A stretch of 64,000 bases of DNA from Moniliella sp. 'wahieum' (Eukaryota; Basidiomycota; Moniliellomycetes; Moniliellales; Moniliellaceae). The notes beneath the pieces were generated by a model that saw nothing but the letters and a program-made list of their open reading frames with translations, searched no databases and had not been told where the DNA came from. Positions 35,995-47,132 of the stretch are shown one piece after another. Position 1 is the first letter of the stretch. The number at the start of each line of letters is the position of its first letter. The stretch is from the NCBI GenBank assembly GCA_003971905.1, contig RSEE01000001.1, positions 992,001-1,056,000 of the forward strand. Direction: 5' to 3'. The translations under genes were made by a program, and so were the position numbers.

Positions 35995-36420
35995 CTACAT
36001 GGGGAAGAGATGCTTTGCGCTATACTCTGCATAATGGAACTGCGGACAGCTTTGACGACAGGAACGAGGCCTATGGAACGGTGGACCAATGGGGAAAGAT
36101 GGCCGTGTATCGTCGCCATCAGCACGAGGACAGGCTGGAGCAAAGTCCCAGCAGATCGTGCTGTAGGCCCGGTGGCCTCTTCGTTGATCATTTGCGTCGA
36201 TGTCCTCCCTGAGTCTTTCCCAAGCGCACTGCTTGTCACACGTTTCGTCACTATAGTACTCCCAGATAGCAGATCGATGCAGGTCGATGCCCAACCGATT
36301 CACCTCCCCTAACCACTGTCCCGTGGTGCTAGGGCCTGATTTCGTACGGAGCTCCCGGTCCGTCCTTTCCACACCGCTTCCTGCCCTCTCGGCTGGCGCT
36401 GCCCAATGACCTCTGCCCCC
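35995..36420 (-). CDS. Possible unknown protein (orphan open stretch)
   Basis: I do not recognise this. The stretch is open on the minus strand just downstream of the GDPD stop and has balanced composition (WLGEVNRLGIDLHRSAIWEYY; ICWDFAPACPRADGDD). There is no clear start, signal peptide or domain. It could be an exon, a 3' extension of GDPD, or a chance open frame in GC-rich DNA. Confidence 0.2.
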   Translation of the reverse strand, partial: GGRGHWAAPAERAGSGVERTDRELRTKSGPSTTGQWLGEVNRLGIDLHRSAIWEYYSDETCDKQCAWERLREDIDANDQRRGHRAYSTICWDFAPACPRADGDDTRPSFPIGPPFHRPRSCRQSCPQFHYAEYSAKHLFPM

Positions 36421-36430
36421 GGTCATCGTC

Positions 36431-38235
36431 TCACACTTTGAGTACGTATTGCGGCGCCTCATCAGCGTTCAACCCCAATTGCTCTCTCTCCCCATCCAGC
36501 CAGCTAAGAGCGGAGAGCAAAATAAAAAAACCGATAACCGTGATACAGGCGGAGCATTGAGGAGATTGTGGGAAGAATGAGTGCGGAGGCCGCTGAGCCT
36601 GAGCGGTCTCCATATGGGAAGAACAGAAGAAGGAAAATACAGGATGACGACTACTCGAGGCGGTCGTAACACAAAAAAGAAGCAAGAAAGTAAGGGGGGG
36701 GTACCGCTTCGCCTTACGTGCCATTGGGCCTTAGGTTGCCACTGCCGGAGGCATGGCATCGATAGAGGCAGGCACACCAGACGGTTCGTGCGCCTTGACC
36801 TCCGGGCTGCCCACTGCGGTGCTCCCCTGCGACGGGACGACGGTGCTCCCCTGCGACGGGACGACGGTGGCGGAAGAGGTGGCCTCCAGCCAGCGTTGGT
36901 GAGATGTGGCAAACGATTCGCCCGCACGATGCTCGAGGTTGACCCGCCAGAGGGAGAAGATGACTCAGGGGCAACGAATAGTACCGCCAGGTGGTCCAAC
37001 GGAAAGTAGGGCTGATGTATTGGCGTACGTGCCGGCAAAGTCCTCCGTCATCTCGCGCCGCAGCTGCTTAAACTCGTCCGTGCGGTCCGTCAGAACAGCC
37101 GCGACACCCCACCGTGTCGCTTCCACCATCTCATCCGGCCCGATTCACCGTCCAGACCATCACGTCCTTCCCAGCCGCCTTCACCTCGCGGATAAACTCT
37201 TGTCCCGAGGCAGGAACGAGCGAGGCAAAGTACATACTGAAGCCGTCACAGGCATCCCAAAAGTACTGTTTGGCCAGCGCAGGCGAACCACCAATGTGGA
37301 TCCGACGAAGACGGGGCACATGCTCTATGGCCGGGGCAATGAACTTGGGGTGCCAGAGCCCGAGGATGATCCGTGGCGCCAGGAGTGTCTCAAAGTCTTC
37401 GTGCTGGCTCACTACAACCCTTCATCAACCGGAACAAGCGATCGGATCGTTGTCTGGCTTGATATCGATCTGGTCGTAGTAGAGGAAGAGTTCGTCAGTA
37501 AAGGGATGGTGCCGTCGAAAACAGCGCGAAAACACATACGTTGGCTTTGACGTGACGGTACTCGGGCTTCATGAGAAAGTCACACAGTCATTGAATGTGG
37601 GATTTGCTGGACGGGCTTGTGCGCCGTGCGCACATGTTCCAATTGGCCATAGTAATTTTGCTGAGCAATCTTACCCGAGCCATTCGTTGTCCGGCACAGC
37701 ACAGCATCGTGGAACATGACAATCACGTCATCCGCCGTCATGTGCACGTCTGAGGGTGGGAAATGGAGTAGACGAAACACGGCATGGAGGGGAAGCAAAG
37801 AAAAGAGGAACATGAGTTATGGCCCACAGGCGATAGTTCGCGCAAGCAGGGCACATGGGAGCAGCATAGAACATCTTAGGCCAGGGACGGCCCCGCCTCA
37901 GATGGACAACAGTAGGATGAGAGGATGGGGGTTACGAACCAGTCTCAACCGCATCGGCTCCGTCCTTGGCGGCCATCTCAAAGGAGGCCATGGTGTTTTC
38001 TGGGAACGCAGCTGAAGCCTGTCCGGAAGCGTCTAGCAGTCAGTAGCCCCTTCTGGGCAGCCAGAATCACTGATGCTGGCGGCATGACGAAGTCAATACT
38101 TACACCGCGGTGGCCCCAACACTCTGGCATCTTAGCCGGGGCAACAATCTCGGACTGAAGAGTCTGTATGGGGAGGGGAGATCAGTACAGAGGCGGAACC
38201 GACAAGGACCAAGGAGAGGTGCTCACAGTGGGCAT
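36431..38235 (-). CDS. Glycerophosphodiester phosphodiesterase family protein (Pgc1-like)
   Basis: This is a GDPD-fold phosphodiesterase. With its C-terminal membrane segment it resembles yeast Pgc1, a phosphatidylglycerol phospholipase C. Exon 1 is only 9 bases (MPT), and introns lie at 38164-38226, 38019-38103, 37750-37939 and 37470-37539. The catalytic signature is spread over exons: PECWGHRG|ASAAFPENTMASFEMAAKDGADAVETD|VHMTADDVIVMFHDAVLCRTTNGSG. It has the HRG...PENT motif, the ExD metal pair and the later His. NIDIKPDND and MVWTVNRADEMVEATRWGVAAVLTDR complete the barrel. Downstream are a Ser/Pro part with a duplicated VVPSQGST, probably another intron (donor GTAAGG near 36714), a hydrophobic segment (ITVIGFFILLSALSWL) and the tail ADEAPQYVLKV. 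Breaks near 37605 (CCC needs AA), 37580, 37010 and 36735. Confidence 0.9.
36817..36864. repeat. 24-base tandem duplication in the GDPD gene
   Basis: Two identical 24-base units (CGGTGCTCCCCTGCGACGGG plus ACGA) follow each other directly. The length keeps the reading frame and duplicates eight residues (VVPSQGST on the minus strand). Confidence 0.9.
37750..37939 (-). other. Longest intron of the GDPD gene
   Basis: GTTCGT...CCCTCAG, 190 bases. It joins GADAVET to DVHMTADD, restoring the ExD metal motif. Confidence 0.85.
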
Positions 38236-39184
38236 GGTTCAAAATGGAAATGCGGGTAAAAGGATGATCGATAAGCTCCAATCCAATGCGAGGCGGGGGA
38301 TAGTTACTGGTTGCCGATTAGGTGGCCGCGCGTCCAACGGGTTGTGTTGAGATTGGGGGCGGCGGCTGTGGCTGAGGCTGAGTCTGGAGCGGAGGGTGGA
38401 CGATAGTAATGAAGTACACACGTGCAAGTGGTGGGCAGGCAGGATGCTGGCTGAGTGTTGGTGGTGAAGGCTGGGAGAGGGGAGGCAAGTGCAGGCCGGC
38501 CGGAAGCAGGGGTGATGGGAGTAAGCAGCGGGCAACCAGGACTGCTCCTCCCAACATGCACACTTGCGTTGGGCATGTCTTGCCTCTGTTTTCCGCCAGA
38601 CAGTGCGAGTCATCGACTGTCGGCATCATCGCACCGCAAAGCGCTATCGGGCGGAGCGCGTATCACGGATCGGTCACCCATCCGCTATCATATATCATGC
38701 ATAGCATGCATCATGCATCATGCATCATGCATTCACCGAGCGGGCCAGACTGGCTTGCCATGGCTTGACACTGCCCCTGTTCGGCCGCATGGCACGTGCA
38801 TCGCCGAGCGGGCTCTGACTCGTGCACTACTCGGAGCCATACAGCCGCCTCGGCCAAACGATAGGATGCACTGCAGTACTCGGACGTACTCCGTGGCGAC
38901 CTCTATCGTTTCAACTTTCAAGCCACTGCCAGCAGCCTACCAAACGATTCCTGTTGTTCCACGTCGCTGGCCAGCACCGCGGCGTCATATCCGCTTTTGC
39001 CCCCACCCCCGCCTCCACATCCTAGCACCGTCGATCGCACATCTCCCTGGCGTCCCATCTGCCCATGGCTGGGAGCAGGCATCCCTATGCCGGCTACGTT
39101 GATCTACGAAAGCAACATCCTTTGCCGTCTTTCTTGTGTGCAATGGAGATTCATAAGGTCGTCAGGTAAGCAACGCTTCCAACC
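38236..39184. other. Intergenic region between GDPD and enolase with CATGCATC array
   Basis: This is GDPD upstream DNA and enolase 3' DNA. It contains an ATCATGC/ATGCATC array (38691-38732) and a CGTTTCAACTTTCAAG word (38907-38923). No gene or RNA was recognised. Confidence 0.45.
38691..38732. repeat. ATGCATC tandem array, second copy
   Basis: ATCATGCAT and AGCATGCAT units are followed by three ATCATGC units, about 42 bases. It matches the array at 35289-35316. Confidence 0.75.
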
Positions 39185-40580
39185 TTAGGCCTTGTGCTGG
39201 TTGGTCAGCACCTTGGGGGGCTGGTTGTCGCGGGTGAACGAGTCAATGCCAGCGTACGTCGACTCGGGCTCGAGGTGCTCAATGCGGAGCAGCTGGTTGT
39301 ACTTGGCCACACGCTCCGAGCGAGCGGGCGCACCCGACTTGATCAGGCCCGCGCCGAGACCAACGACAAGGTCGGCAATCGACGTGTCCTCCGTCTCACC
39401 CGAGCGGTGCGACACCATGACGGCCCAGCCATCCGACTGGGCGAGCTGCGCAGCCTGGATCGACTCGGAGATGGTGCCAATCTGGTTGATCTTGAGCAGC
39501 AGACCGTTGCACGCCTTCTTCGAGATGGCGTCCTTGATCCGGAGCACGTTGGTCACAGTCAAGTCGTCACCAATGACAGTCACGCCCGCATTAGCGCGGA
39601 AGTGGCTCCAGGCCTCCCAGTCGTCCTGCTCGAAGGGGTCCTCAATCGAGGCAATCGGGTACTTCTTAATGTAGCCAAGGTACACTTCAGCGAGCTCCTT
39701 GCCAGTGAGCCACTTGCTGGGGTCCGAGTTGGGGTTCTTGAAGTCAAGGTCGTACTTGCCGTCCTTGTAGAACTCAGACGAAGCAACGTCGAGAGAGATG
39801 TGGACCTTGCCCGTGTAGCCAGCCTTCTCAATGGCAGCAGTGAGGAGCTCAAGCGCCTCTTCAGCGCCCTCGACGTTGGGGGCAAAGCCACCTTCGTCAC
39901 CCACGTTGGTTGCGTCAATGCCGTACTTGGCCTTGATGACCGACTTGAGGTTGTGGTACACCTCCGTGGCAATTTGCATCGCCTCCGTGAAAGTCTTAGC
40001 CCCCGTGGGGACAATCATGAACTCCTGGTAGGCGAGGCGGTTGCCAGCGTGCTCACCGCCGTTGATAACGTTGCAGGCAATGCTGGGCAAAACGTAGGGG
40101 CCAGTGATGCCAGCCAGCTTGGCGTAGTACTTGTACAGGGGAAGGCCCTCCTCGGCGGCACCGGCCTTGGAGGCAGCCGTCGACACACCGAGGATGGCGT
40201 TGGCACCAAGCTTGCCCTTGTTGGGGGTACCGTCAAGCTTGATCAGGAAGTCGTCAATTGCCTTCTGGTTGGTGACGGGGATGCCCTCCTTAATGAGAGC
40301 GGGGGCAATAATGTCGTTCACGTTGGACACAGCCTTGGTGACGCCCTTGCCCATGTAGGCCTTGCCACCATCACGCAGCTCGACGGCCTCGTGGATGCCA
40401 GTCGACGCACCCGAGGGCACAGCAGCACGGTACAAGCCCTTGTCAGTGACAAGGTCAACCTCGACAGTGGGGTTACCACGCGAGTCGAACTGAATGAAAG
40501 GGTCAGCATCGGCAGAGAAACCAAACAAGACAAGACGTTCCACATACAATCTGGCGGGCGAAGATGCTCTTAATGGACAT
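39185..40580 (-). CDS. Enolase (2-phosphoglycerate dehydratase)
   Basis: Enolase converts 2-phosphoglycerate to phosphoenolpyruvate in glycolysis. Exon 1 (40548-40580) encodes [11 protein letters not shown]. An intron (40490-40547, GTATGT...TTCAG) leads to [13 protein letters not shown]. The whole protein (445 residues) is uninterrupted: the mobile loop [21 protein letters not shown], metal-binding [22 protein letters not shown] and IGDDLTVTN, the catalytic Lys in [10 protein letters not shown], the signature [10 protein letters not shown], and the second Lys in [14 protein letters not shown]. Codon use is strongly biased to C- and G-ending codons, as expected of a highly expressed gene. It is one of the few genes here with no frame break. 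The C-terminus KVLTNQHKA is slightly long for the family. Confidence 0.98.
40490..40547 (-). other. Intron of the enolase gene
   Basis: GTATGT...TTTCATTCAG, 58 bases. It joins ARQI to FDSRGN, a conserved enolase junction. Confidence 0.95.
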
Positions 40581-41356
40581 GGCGAATCGGCGTGAGACGA
40601 ACACGGTTGGTGTGGGAAAGAGCTGGTATGAGAAGAGTGCCGCACCAGCTTTTATACGCCAGCAACGATGGGCGCGGTTGTGCGCCTGCCGCACCAGCCC
40701 AGTCCAGCCCCCAGGCGGTCCAGGGGGCCCCTGGGCGCAATCGGAAGCTGAGTGAAGCTCGCCAAGCTGGAGGCCACGAAGGGGGGGACGGCCCATGTGA
40801 GGCCACTGGCCCCGTGCCCCGATCGGACGGTACCCCTGGCCCGTGCGCCCCCTCGTCTGCTCCGGCCCCGTGCGAGGCCGCAGCGGGAAGGTACGCCCCA
40901 CTGGCGCCATGCCAGCGCCAGGATTAATTTCAAACTCCTGGGTGCCAAAATCCGCACCACCTCGGCCAACTCTCGTTCGGTCGTCGAGATTGAATCAAAT
41001 CAGACTCAGCCTCCCTCCAGAACAAAATGCCCCCCCCCCGCCAACGATGGTCCGTCCAGTTGGGCTCTGTCTTGTCCAGCCGCTCTCGCCCCCTTGCCCC
41101 TGCCTCGAGCATCTCGGCTGACTCTGTCCAGGCAAAATCCCATTCATTGTTGGGTGGAGCTCGGAACGAGGCACCGGCCATCAGTGCACACTACACTGTG
41201 CACAGTCGCCCCTCTGCGCAGTTCGCTTCTGCTGACAACACGTTCTGAGCCTGGGCACCTGAGCCTGCCTGAGCATCACACCAGGCTGACAATATCATCC
41301 TGTAAGTTCGGTCACCATCGGGCGCCAGATCTACTTATTCTTCGGATAGGTGCTGC
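40581..41356. other. Enolase upstream region
   Basis: No gene is visible. It is GC-rich, with a C10 run near 41030 and repeated CCTGAGCCTG words near 41250-41280. It ends where the Copia remnant begins. Confidence 0.45.
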
Positions 41357-41770
41357 GTGGTTGTGATTATAGCGCTGGCCACCTCTGGCCTGGCAGTCTA
41401 CGTTTTTGGAGCCTTGGTTGGTGGGTGCTCGGCCAAGCAGCACGTGGTGGGACGCGGCACGGGCGACTCGTATGTGGCAGCCAGTGAGGGTGTCGCCCAC
41501 GCTATGGCGCTACGTGAACTGTTGGTGGAGCTTGGTGTTTTTCCGGCAGGTGTTCCTTTTGCGCTTCGATGAGACTCGTCCGTGGCTTTCGTCTTCGCCA
41601 ATACTTGGGGCGGCGCCAAAGGAACGCGCCATCTTCTTGCTCCTCACTAGACGTGAGAGCAACCGAGCGGGTACTGGTTCCCCTGTGCCCATCAAACGTG
41701 TGGACAATGTCTCCGACCTTCACACCAAGAGCCTGGGATACAAAAGGTCTTGGAGCCGCTGCGACAGCGA
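41357..41770 (+). mobile_element. Decayed Ty1/Copia retrotransposon fragment (RNase H end of Pol)
   Basis: Two frames together spell the C-terminal part of a Copia polyprotein. SGLAVYVFGALVGGCSAKQHVV corresponds to the family stretch SGYVF...SWSSKKQ, but the usual Trp is gone. It is followed by SYVAASEGVAHAMALRELLVELGV, the RNase H segment normally reading EAEYVA.SEA...LWLR.LL. One frame over, PIKRVDNVSDLHTKSLG matches the terminal NVADLLTKxL motif. No integrase or reverse transcriptase is left upstream and the active residues are incomplete, so this is a dead 3' fragment. Its presence marks an insertion site between enolase and PI-PLC. Confidence 0.75.
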
Positions 41771-44246
41771 CTTGGGTCCTATTCCTGATATCCCCCCACC
41801 TGGCCACTCCGGGGCTTAGGTTTTGGCGGCGATTGAGCTGGAGAGCTTTTGAGGGAAACCGTCGGTACCGTCCTTGGGCTGGTGGGGATGTGACGCCACA
41901 CGGGTGTGGTAGTGTGCGCGGTATAGCCCAAGCCCGGATCCTTCCGGTGCATTCCTTCTTCCAATATATTCCTTCTAGGAGGGCAGCAATTATTCTCTAG
42001 CCTCTGTAGCTGATATGTAAAATGCAATCTACCAAGTGCCTCCTCTCGGTCTTCTACACGTGCTAAATACACAGAGCTGTCGGACGCGAGAGATGCTCAT
42101 TTCAGTAGTGAGGAGAAGGTGCACTAGACTCTGATCCGATGACTTGTTTTAGTTTTCCCGCCACGAAATGAATGTGGCGCACAGCTGGTATATATTTAGC
42201 GGTATAGATATACTAGCGCTCTTGCATTCAACGAGGAAGTGCCATCTTTTCTTCCAGCCATGCTGCTTTTCGCAGGCATCACACCTCCTTTTCCCTCTTG
42301 ACACGTGTCAGAATTTACTTGCAAGTCGGGTTTTGTTACGGGCTGCGGTGGACCCGAGATGGTCCGAGATCCAAGCTAAGGCCCACCTGCTCCGCACACA
42401 TGCCCACAGTAAAGCGTGCTCCCCATCCCAACCAAGTGCGATGACGGGGTTGGTTAAATTATGTATACCGTGGCCCGAAGGGCCATGCATCCGCACGACA
42501 ATAGTCGGCCACCGCTCAAGTCCAAGTCGGCCGGCCGAAATGAAGCCACTGAGCTTCCGGTATCCTTGCAACGACTGTCGCCTCAGTCCCTGTCTCGTTT
42601 TCATTTCCCGGTCGCGCCTGCGGCGACCAACCCCCACTCTTTTGACTTGTCTTCCTTTCTACAATCTAGCCAATTGATCCAGTACAGGCAGCCTCCTCTT
42701 GTGTTAGCTCCTGACTCCTCTTCCGACGTCGTTCTCCAGCACTCCATCAGCCCAATGGCGCGAGCCTTCCTTCAGCCGCATCGATTTCCTGTCCCTGTCT
42801 GGTCTCAGTTAAGGCAGTGTTTGACCGCCACTGCCTCCTCCCGCCCCTAAGTCCCGGAGGCTTCATCAGACACGTTACTACGGCCCAAGCCGGTGCAGAC
42901 GCAGCCTTGCCACACGTGCACAGCCGCCCCACCAAAGGCCTCTCCTCGTTCCTAGCTCCGCTCGGATCCACCAACTAGTCTAAGCCCGAAACTACCGTGA
43001 GTTGACTTACCGTCTCCTAAGGGATCGTACCCCCAAACCCCGGGCGACCTCCCTGGCGGGGCCCGCCCCGTGACAGGTCTATAAACAGGAGGAGGAAAAC
43101 CGACAACAAAAGAGTATATAGCCGGACAGCTTTTTCCTCAACGCCCTTGATAAGCAGCCTGAGTGGGGGCGTCATCAGTGCTGCTGCTGCTCGTAGCAAC
43201 GAGGTTCCTTTCACCAATATATGTTGTCGGTCAATATAACAGCTCGTGCGGGTTTTTAAATTGGGGGTGTATATATTGCAGGGCGTCCCGACCAGGTCAC
43301 AGAATCTGTCACGATGCCACGATGCCCCATGGCGCATGTCACACCTGGTCACCATAATGCATAATGCATAACACCGTCACGCATCACGTGGCTATCAAAC
43401 GCTGTGACGAGCCGGCGCCTGATGGCAGTGGTGGCGGCCTCGGAGTGCTGTGCTGCCCAGAGACCGCGAGCGCGAGCTAGCGCTTCGCGCTTATTAGCGC
43501 TTAGCTAGCCACTAGGTCACTGTACGGGTAACCGGTACGAGGTACCTAGGTACCCAGGCACTGATCGTGCTGATGCATGATGTATGGTGAATGATGCAAT
43601 GATGTTAACCGAGTAACCACTGTAACTGCGTGCTGAGTCTCAGCACTGAGCGAGTACAAGTACTGAGTACTGACATGCGGTGTATATGATAGTGGAGGTG
43701 CTGAGGCGGGGCGCTGAAGCAGCGTGGCCTGGATCGAAGCTGGATCCTAGAACAGCAGCAGCGAACAGCCAGTCGCAGCCACCGTCCAGCGTCCCCCAGC
43801 ACCAGTGTTGGGCATGAATGGGGGGCGCACGGCGCACTCCAGTGAGCGAGTCAGGCCACAGGACGCTGTGTTGTCGGCTGCGACGCACTGCCCAACAGGC
43901 GGTCGCTGCGTGCAGCCGCTCAGCCGGAGCGCTCATCTCAGCGCGCTCAGGCCAGGACTTGTGACAAAAGTACGCTCGTACCTACACAGCACCGGTCACA
44001 GCGTTCACAGTGCTGCTGCTGCGCTGCGTGCGCTCCCTGCCTGCGGCTGCGTGCTGGCGCACAGAGCAGGCAGCATGCACTGCCCCCGCACTGCCTCCCT
44101 GCTGCTTGCCAGCCATGCGATGCATGTGATGCGGGCGGTTGACGATGCCCAGCACAGAGCTCTCCACACGCTCTGTGGTCTGCTTCCCCGCCCAGTTGCT
44201 CGCTCTTGCCACCCCTCGTCACGCCTACTTTCGTCCCACCACCAGC
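41771..44246. other. 2.5 kb region downstream of the Copia remnant, possible LTR material
   Basis: No gene is supported. A purine tract (GGTGGGGA) followed by TGTGACGCCACACGGGTGTGG at about 41884-41911 could be a polypurine tract and LTR start. Several TATA-like boxes occur (42190, 43110, 43272). Further right come a GCGCTTCGCGCTTATTAGCGC inverted repeat (about 43480-43505), ATGCATAATGCAT words (43355-43370) and CAGTGC/GTACTGAG words just before the PI-PLC gene. The opposite LTR end was not found. Confidence 0.35.
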
Positions 44247-46172
44247 ATGCCCCCGCATCCTTCTGTCCCCTCCAACCTGACCCATGAGTTTGCCGAGCTC
44301 AACCCATTTCGTGAGCGCGGCGACGAGGGCGGCGAGGAGCAAGGCAGCTTAGTGCAGGCGACCTCCATTGGCGGCGGCGGCCGTCGCTTTGGCCCGCAAC
44401 ACGAGCGCGATCTCGCCGCGATCCATCAAGCCAACCCAGCCACACCGCTCCCCAAGCACCTTCTCCCCGTCAGCTATGCCCTGCGTCAGATCCTCTCTAC
44501 CACCCTGGGTCTGTTGTCGCCGGCCGATGTAGGCCCGGATGAAGAAGGCGCCGTTCCGTCCCCAGGCTCTCCGAACTCCTTGCCCGCCCGAGGTTCACGT
44601 GCCGGCTGCAGTGACCGACCCGCGCCATCCGATCTCATCCTACTTTATCTCGAGCAGCCACAACACCTACCTCATTGGACAGCAGCTGATGGGAAAGAGT
44701 AGCGCTTTGGGTATGCGCATGTGCTTCGAGCGGGTGCCCACTGTGTCGAGATTGATGCGTGGGACAATGAGAAGGACGCAAGCGAGCCCAAAGTGACCCA
44801 TGGAATGACGCTCGTCTCCCATATTCCGTATCGCTCTGTGCTCCAGACGATCCGCCAAGAACTGGACCAGGCCCAATCCAAACTCCCCCCCGGCGAGCTC
44901 CAGCCACCACTGCTGGTCAGTCTCGAGTGTCACTGTTCCCCCCATGGTCAAGAACGACTTGTGGCCATTGCTAAAGAAGAGCTGGGGTCCCGTCTGGCCT
45001 ATTTGCCCAAGGACGATCCAGCAAAGAACACGCTAGCGGACTTGGCTGGGCGCGTGATTTACCTGGTAGAATGGTATGGGAAGGATGAGACGCCTGAAGA
45101 AGAGCAAGGAGGAGGTGGAAGAGGAAGAGGGCAATGAGCCCAAAGAGAAGGATCCACGCCCCCGTACCAAGGTAAAGATTATCCCCGAGCTGCAAGCGTT
45201 GGGGTTGTACGCCAACTCGATCAAGCCCAAGGGTAATGTATGGCTGAAGGGCGGACTTGCAGAGCCTGAGAACCATTTAATCAACATCGGAGAAGGAGCA
45301 ATTGCTACCATCATCAAGAACGACAGTCCGGACTTGACGGCCCACAGTACGTTGTTACTCTCATTCTTCTCATGGCCAAAATGGCGCGAGTGGTGTCTAA
45401 CCTTCATGATAGATTGCCAGAATTTGGTACGGGGTCTACCCAGCAGGGACGCGGATCACGTCTCACAACTTGTACCCGATCGACATTTGGAATTCGGGCG
45501 CGCAAATTGCCGCACTCAACTGGCAGACGTTTGACGCGAGCCTACAATTGAATGACGCGTTGTTTGCAGGGACGAACGGGTTTGTGCTCAAGCCGGCGCA
45601 CTTGCGCACCGATGAGGCGGGACATGTCCCCATCCAGATCACGAAGACTGGCGAAAGTGCAGCTGAAAATCCATGTGGTAGGCGCAAAGCAACCTGCCCT
45701 TTCCGCGTGGCCACACCGACGACTCCTTGCGTCCGTACGTGACGGCGTCACTGTACCACCCGGATTACCCTAAGGGCAAACCGCACAAATCCAAGACCTC
45801 TGTCTACCATAAGCACCATGGCCTCGGCACCCTGCTGGGCGTCCATCACCACCCGCCCCCACCCGCCCCCTCACGAGCCGTCTGGGACGAGACGTTGGAA
45901 TGGGAGTATAATGCGCAAGGGGCGGATCTTACCATGGTCCGTTTACTGGTCAAGTCGGACGACCGGTTTTCTCGCAATCCTCTGTTTGCGGTAACCTCGA
46001 TCCGTGTGGCCTACGCGCCTACGGGTACGTGACCCCCTTCTGTTCCCCACGTTCTTCATCTGACCCTACTCTGCACTTTGTTTCCAGACTATGTCTTCCT
46101 CCGTCTTCTCGATCTCTCAGGTACAGAGACGGATGCCACCATTCTTGCCCGCTCCAGGTCAATGCGGCCTAG
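44247..46172 (+). CDS. Phosphoinositide-specific phospholipase C (delta-type)
   Basis: PI-PLC cleaves PI(4,5)P2 to IP3 and diacylglycerol at the plasma membrane. The start is MPPHPSVPSNLTHEF. The X box contains HPISSYFISSSHNTYLIGQQL, with the first catalytic His, then CVEIDAWDNEKD and KVTHGMTLVSHIPYRSVLQTI, with the second His. The Glu/Lys-rich linker (EEVEEEEGNEPKEKD) leads to the Y box: ELQALGLYANSI, then, after an intron (45347-45412), NCQNLVRVYPAGTRITSHN, YPIDIWNSGAQIAALNWQTFD and NGFVLKPAHLR. A C2 domain follows (LKIHVVGAKQ; RPYVTASLYHPDYP; AVWDETLEWEYN; YVFLRLLDLSGTE), split by an intron at 46025-46087. No PH or EF-hand domain is obvious at the N-terminus, which is short. Breaks lie near 44580, 44700, 45085, 45430, 45680 and 46150. 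Confidence 0.93.
45347..45412 (+). other. Intron in the PI-PLC Y domain
   Basis: GTACGT...CATGATAG, 66 bases. It joins DLTAH to NCQNLVR. Confidence 0.85.
46025..46087 (+). other. Intron in the PI-PLC C2 domain
   Basis: GTACGT...TTTCCAG, 63 bases. It joins YAPT to DYVFLRLLDLSG. Confidence 0.88.
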
Positions 46173-47132
46173 TAGGACGGCTCGCATTGTGGCCCCAAGA
46201 GGTGCTCGGTTGTCCTTGGTTCGGATTAGTATTGTTCCCTGTAGTGTTCCTGTATCATGCTAATCGTATGTGCATAGCCATGATCGGTCCGTAGGTGCTT
46301 CCACAGTGTTGCATTTTTGCAAGCGCATCCAACATGGATGGAATGGGGCGCAGCCGCCCTGTTGATTCTAGGGACTGGAACAAGGCCCGTGTCGACAGAG
46401 GTCCCAAGTTAACTGGTAAGAACAATGAAAGGGCGGCAACAGAGCAAAAAAATATAGGCCTAAGAGAGATGAAGAGAAACGAACTGACAGTGATGCTGCC
46501 CCTTGCTCTCGACAGCGAAAGGAGAGACAGCTGCTGTGTGGTGTAGAGTGGGCACAGCGAAGAGAAAGTATAGCGCATCCAAAGAAAATGACAGGCATTG
46601 AATCGCCATGAACCAAGACCGTCCACATACTCAGCTAGGGGCTTCTAGATCTGTTTTTGAAGAAGAAACCTCACCGGAGCGCTGGGCCGCCTACTGCGCC
46701 AGGCCTCATGTGCATCACGAGCGCGGCAGACGCTCAACTGGAGGACTAAAGTACAGTGCTTCGCATGGCCTGGTGCGAGCTTCCTGTTAACGTGGGGAAA
46801 GGACAGGGATGAAATATGAAAGTTGGAATCGTCGGCGGCCGTTCGATCCCAACCCTATTGCAGGAGGAGCGCCTGCGGCGGCCAACCCTACCGCCACAAG
46901 GGACAGCGGCGCTGTGCTGGCTGCGCGTGCTCAGCGGGTCGTCACGCGTCAGGCGGAGGGAAGGCCGCTGGGCCAACCAGTCGGACTGCTTCTGCCGGGT
47001 GGGGAGCGGCGTGCTCGTCGCTGCCAAGCCCATCTCACCCGCGCTCTGGTACGTGTCTCGTTGGGCGGCGGTCCTGCTGCCTCCGACCCGCGCGCTGTTC
47101 TTGCTGACCCCGTAGTGTTGCCCCAGCCCACC
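46173..47132. other. Intergenic region before eS7
   Basis: No gene was recognised. The last 300 bases are GC-rich and open on both strands, and probably form the promoter and leader of the ribosomal protein gene. A CCCCAG just before the eS7 start could be the acceptor of a leader intron. Confidence 0.4.

Larger units (their letters stand above)
34756..36430. other. Upstream region of CSL with CATGCATC array and an unexplained open stretch
   Basis: The part next to CSL is GC-rich leader-like sequence. An ATGCATC tandem array lies at 35289-35316. On the minus strand, 36420-35995 stays open and contains protein-like sequence (LGIDLHRSAIWEYYSDETCDKQ; AWERLREDIDANDQRRGH), but I recognise no family. 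A second open patch (35800-35574) ends at a GTATGT donor. Both could be exons of an unknown gene or chance reading. Confidence 0.3.

Noticed and set aside
39194-40573. Long open frame antisense to enolase (459 codons)
   Set aside because: It mirrors the strongly biased codons of enolase. Its composition (Val/Leu/Glu/Asp repeats) is the usual shadow of such genes.
46255-46626. 124-codon minus-strand open frame between PI-PLC and eS7
   Set aside because: No domain, and Ser/Leu/Phe-rich shadow composition; too little to call a gene.
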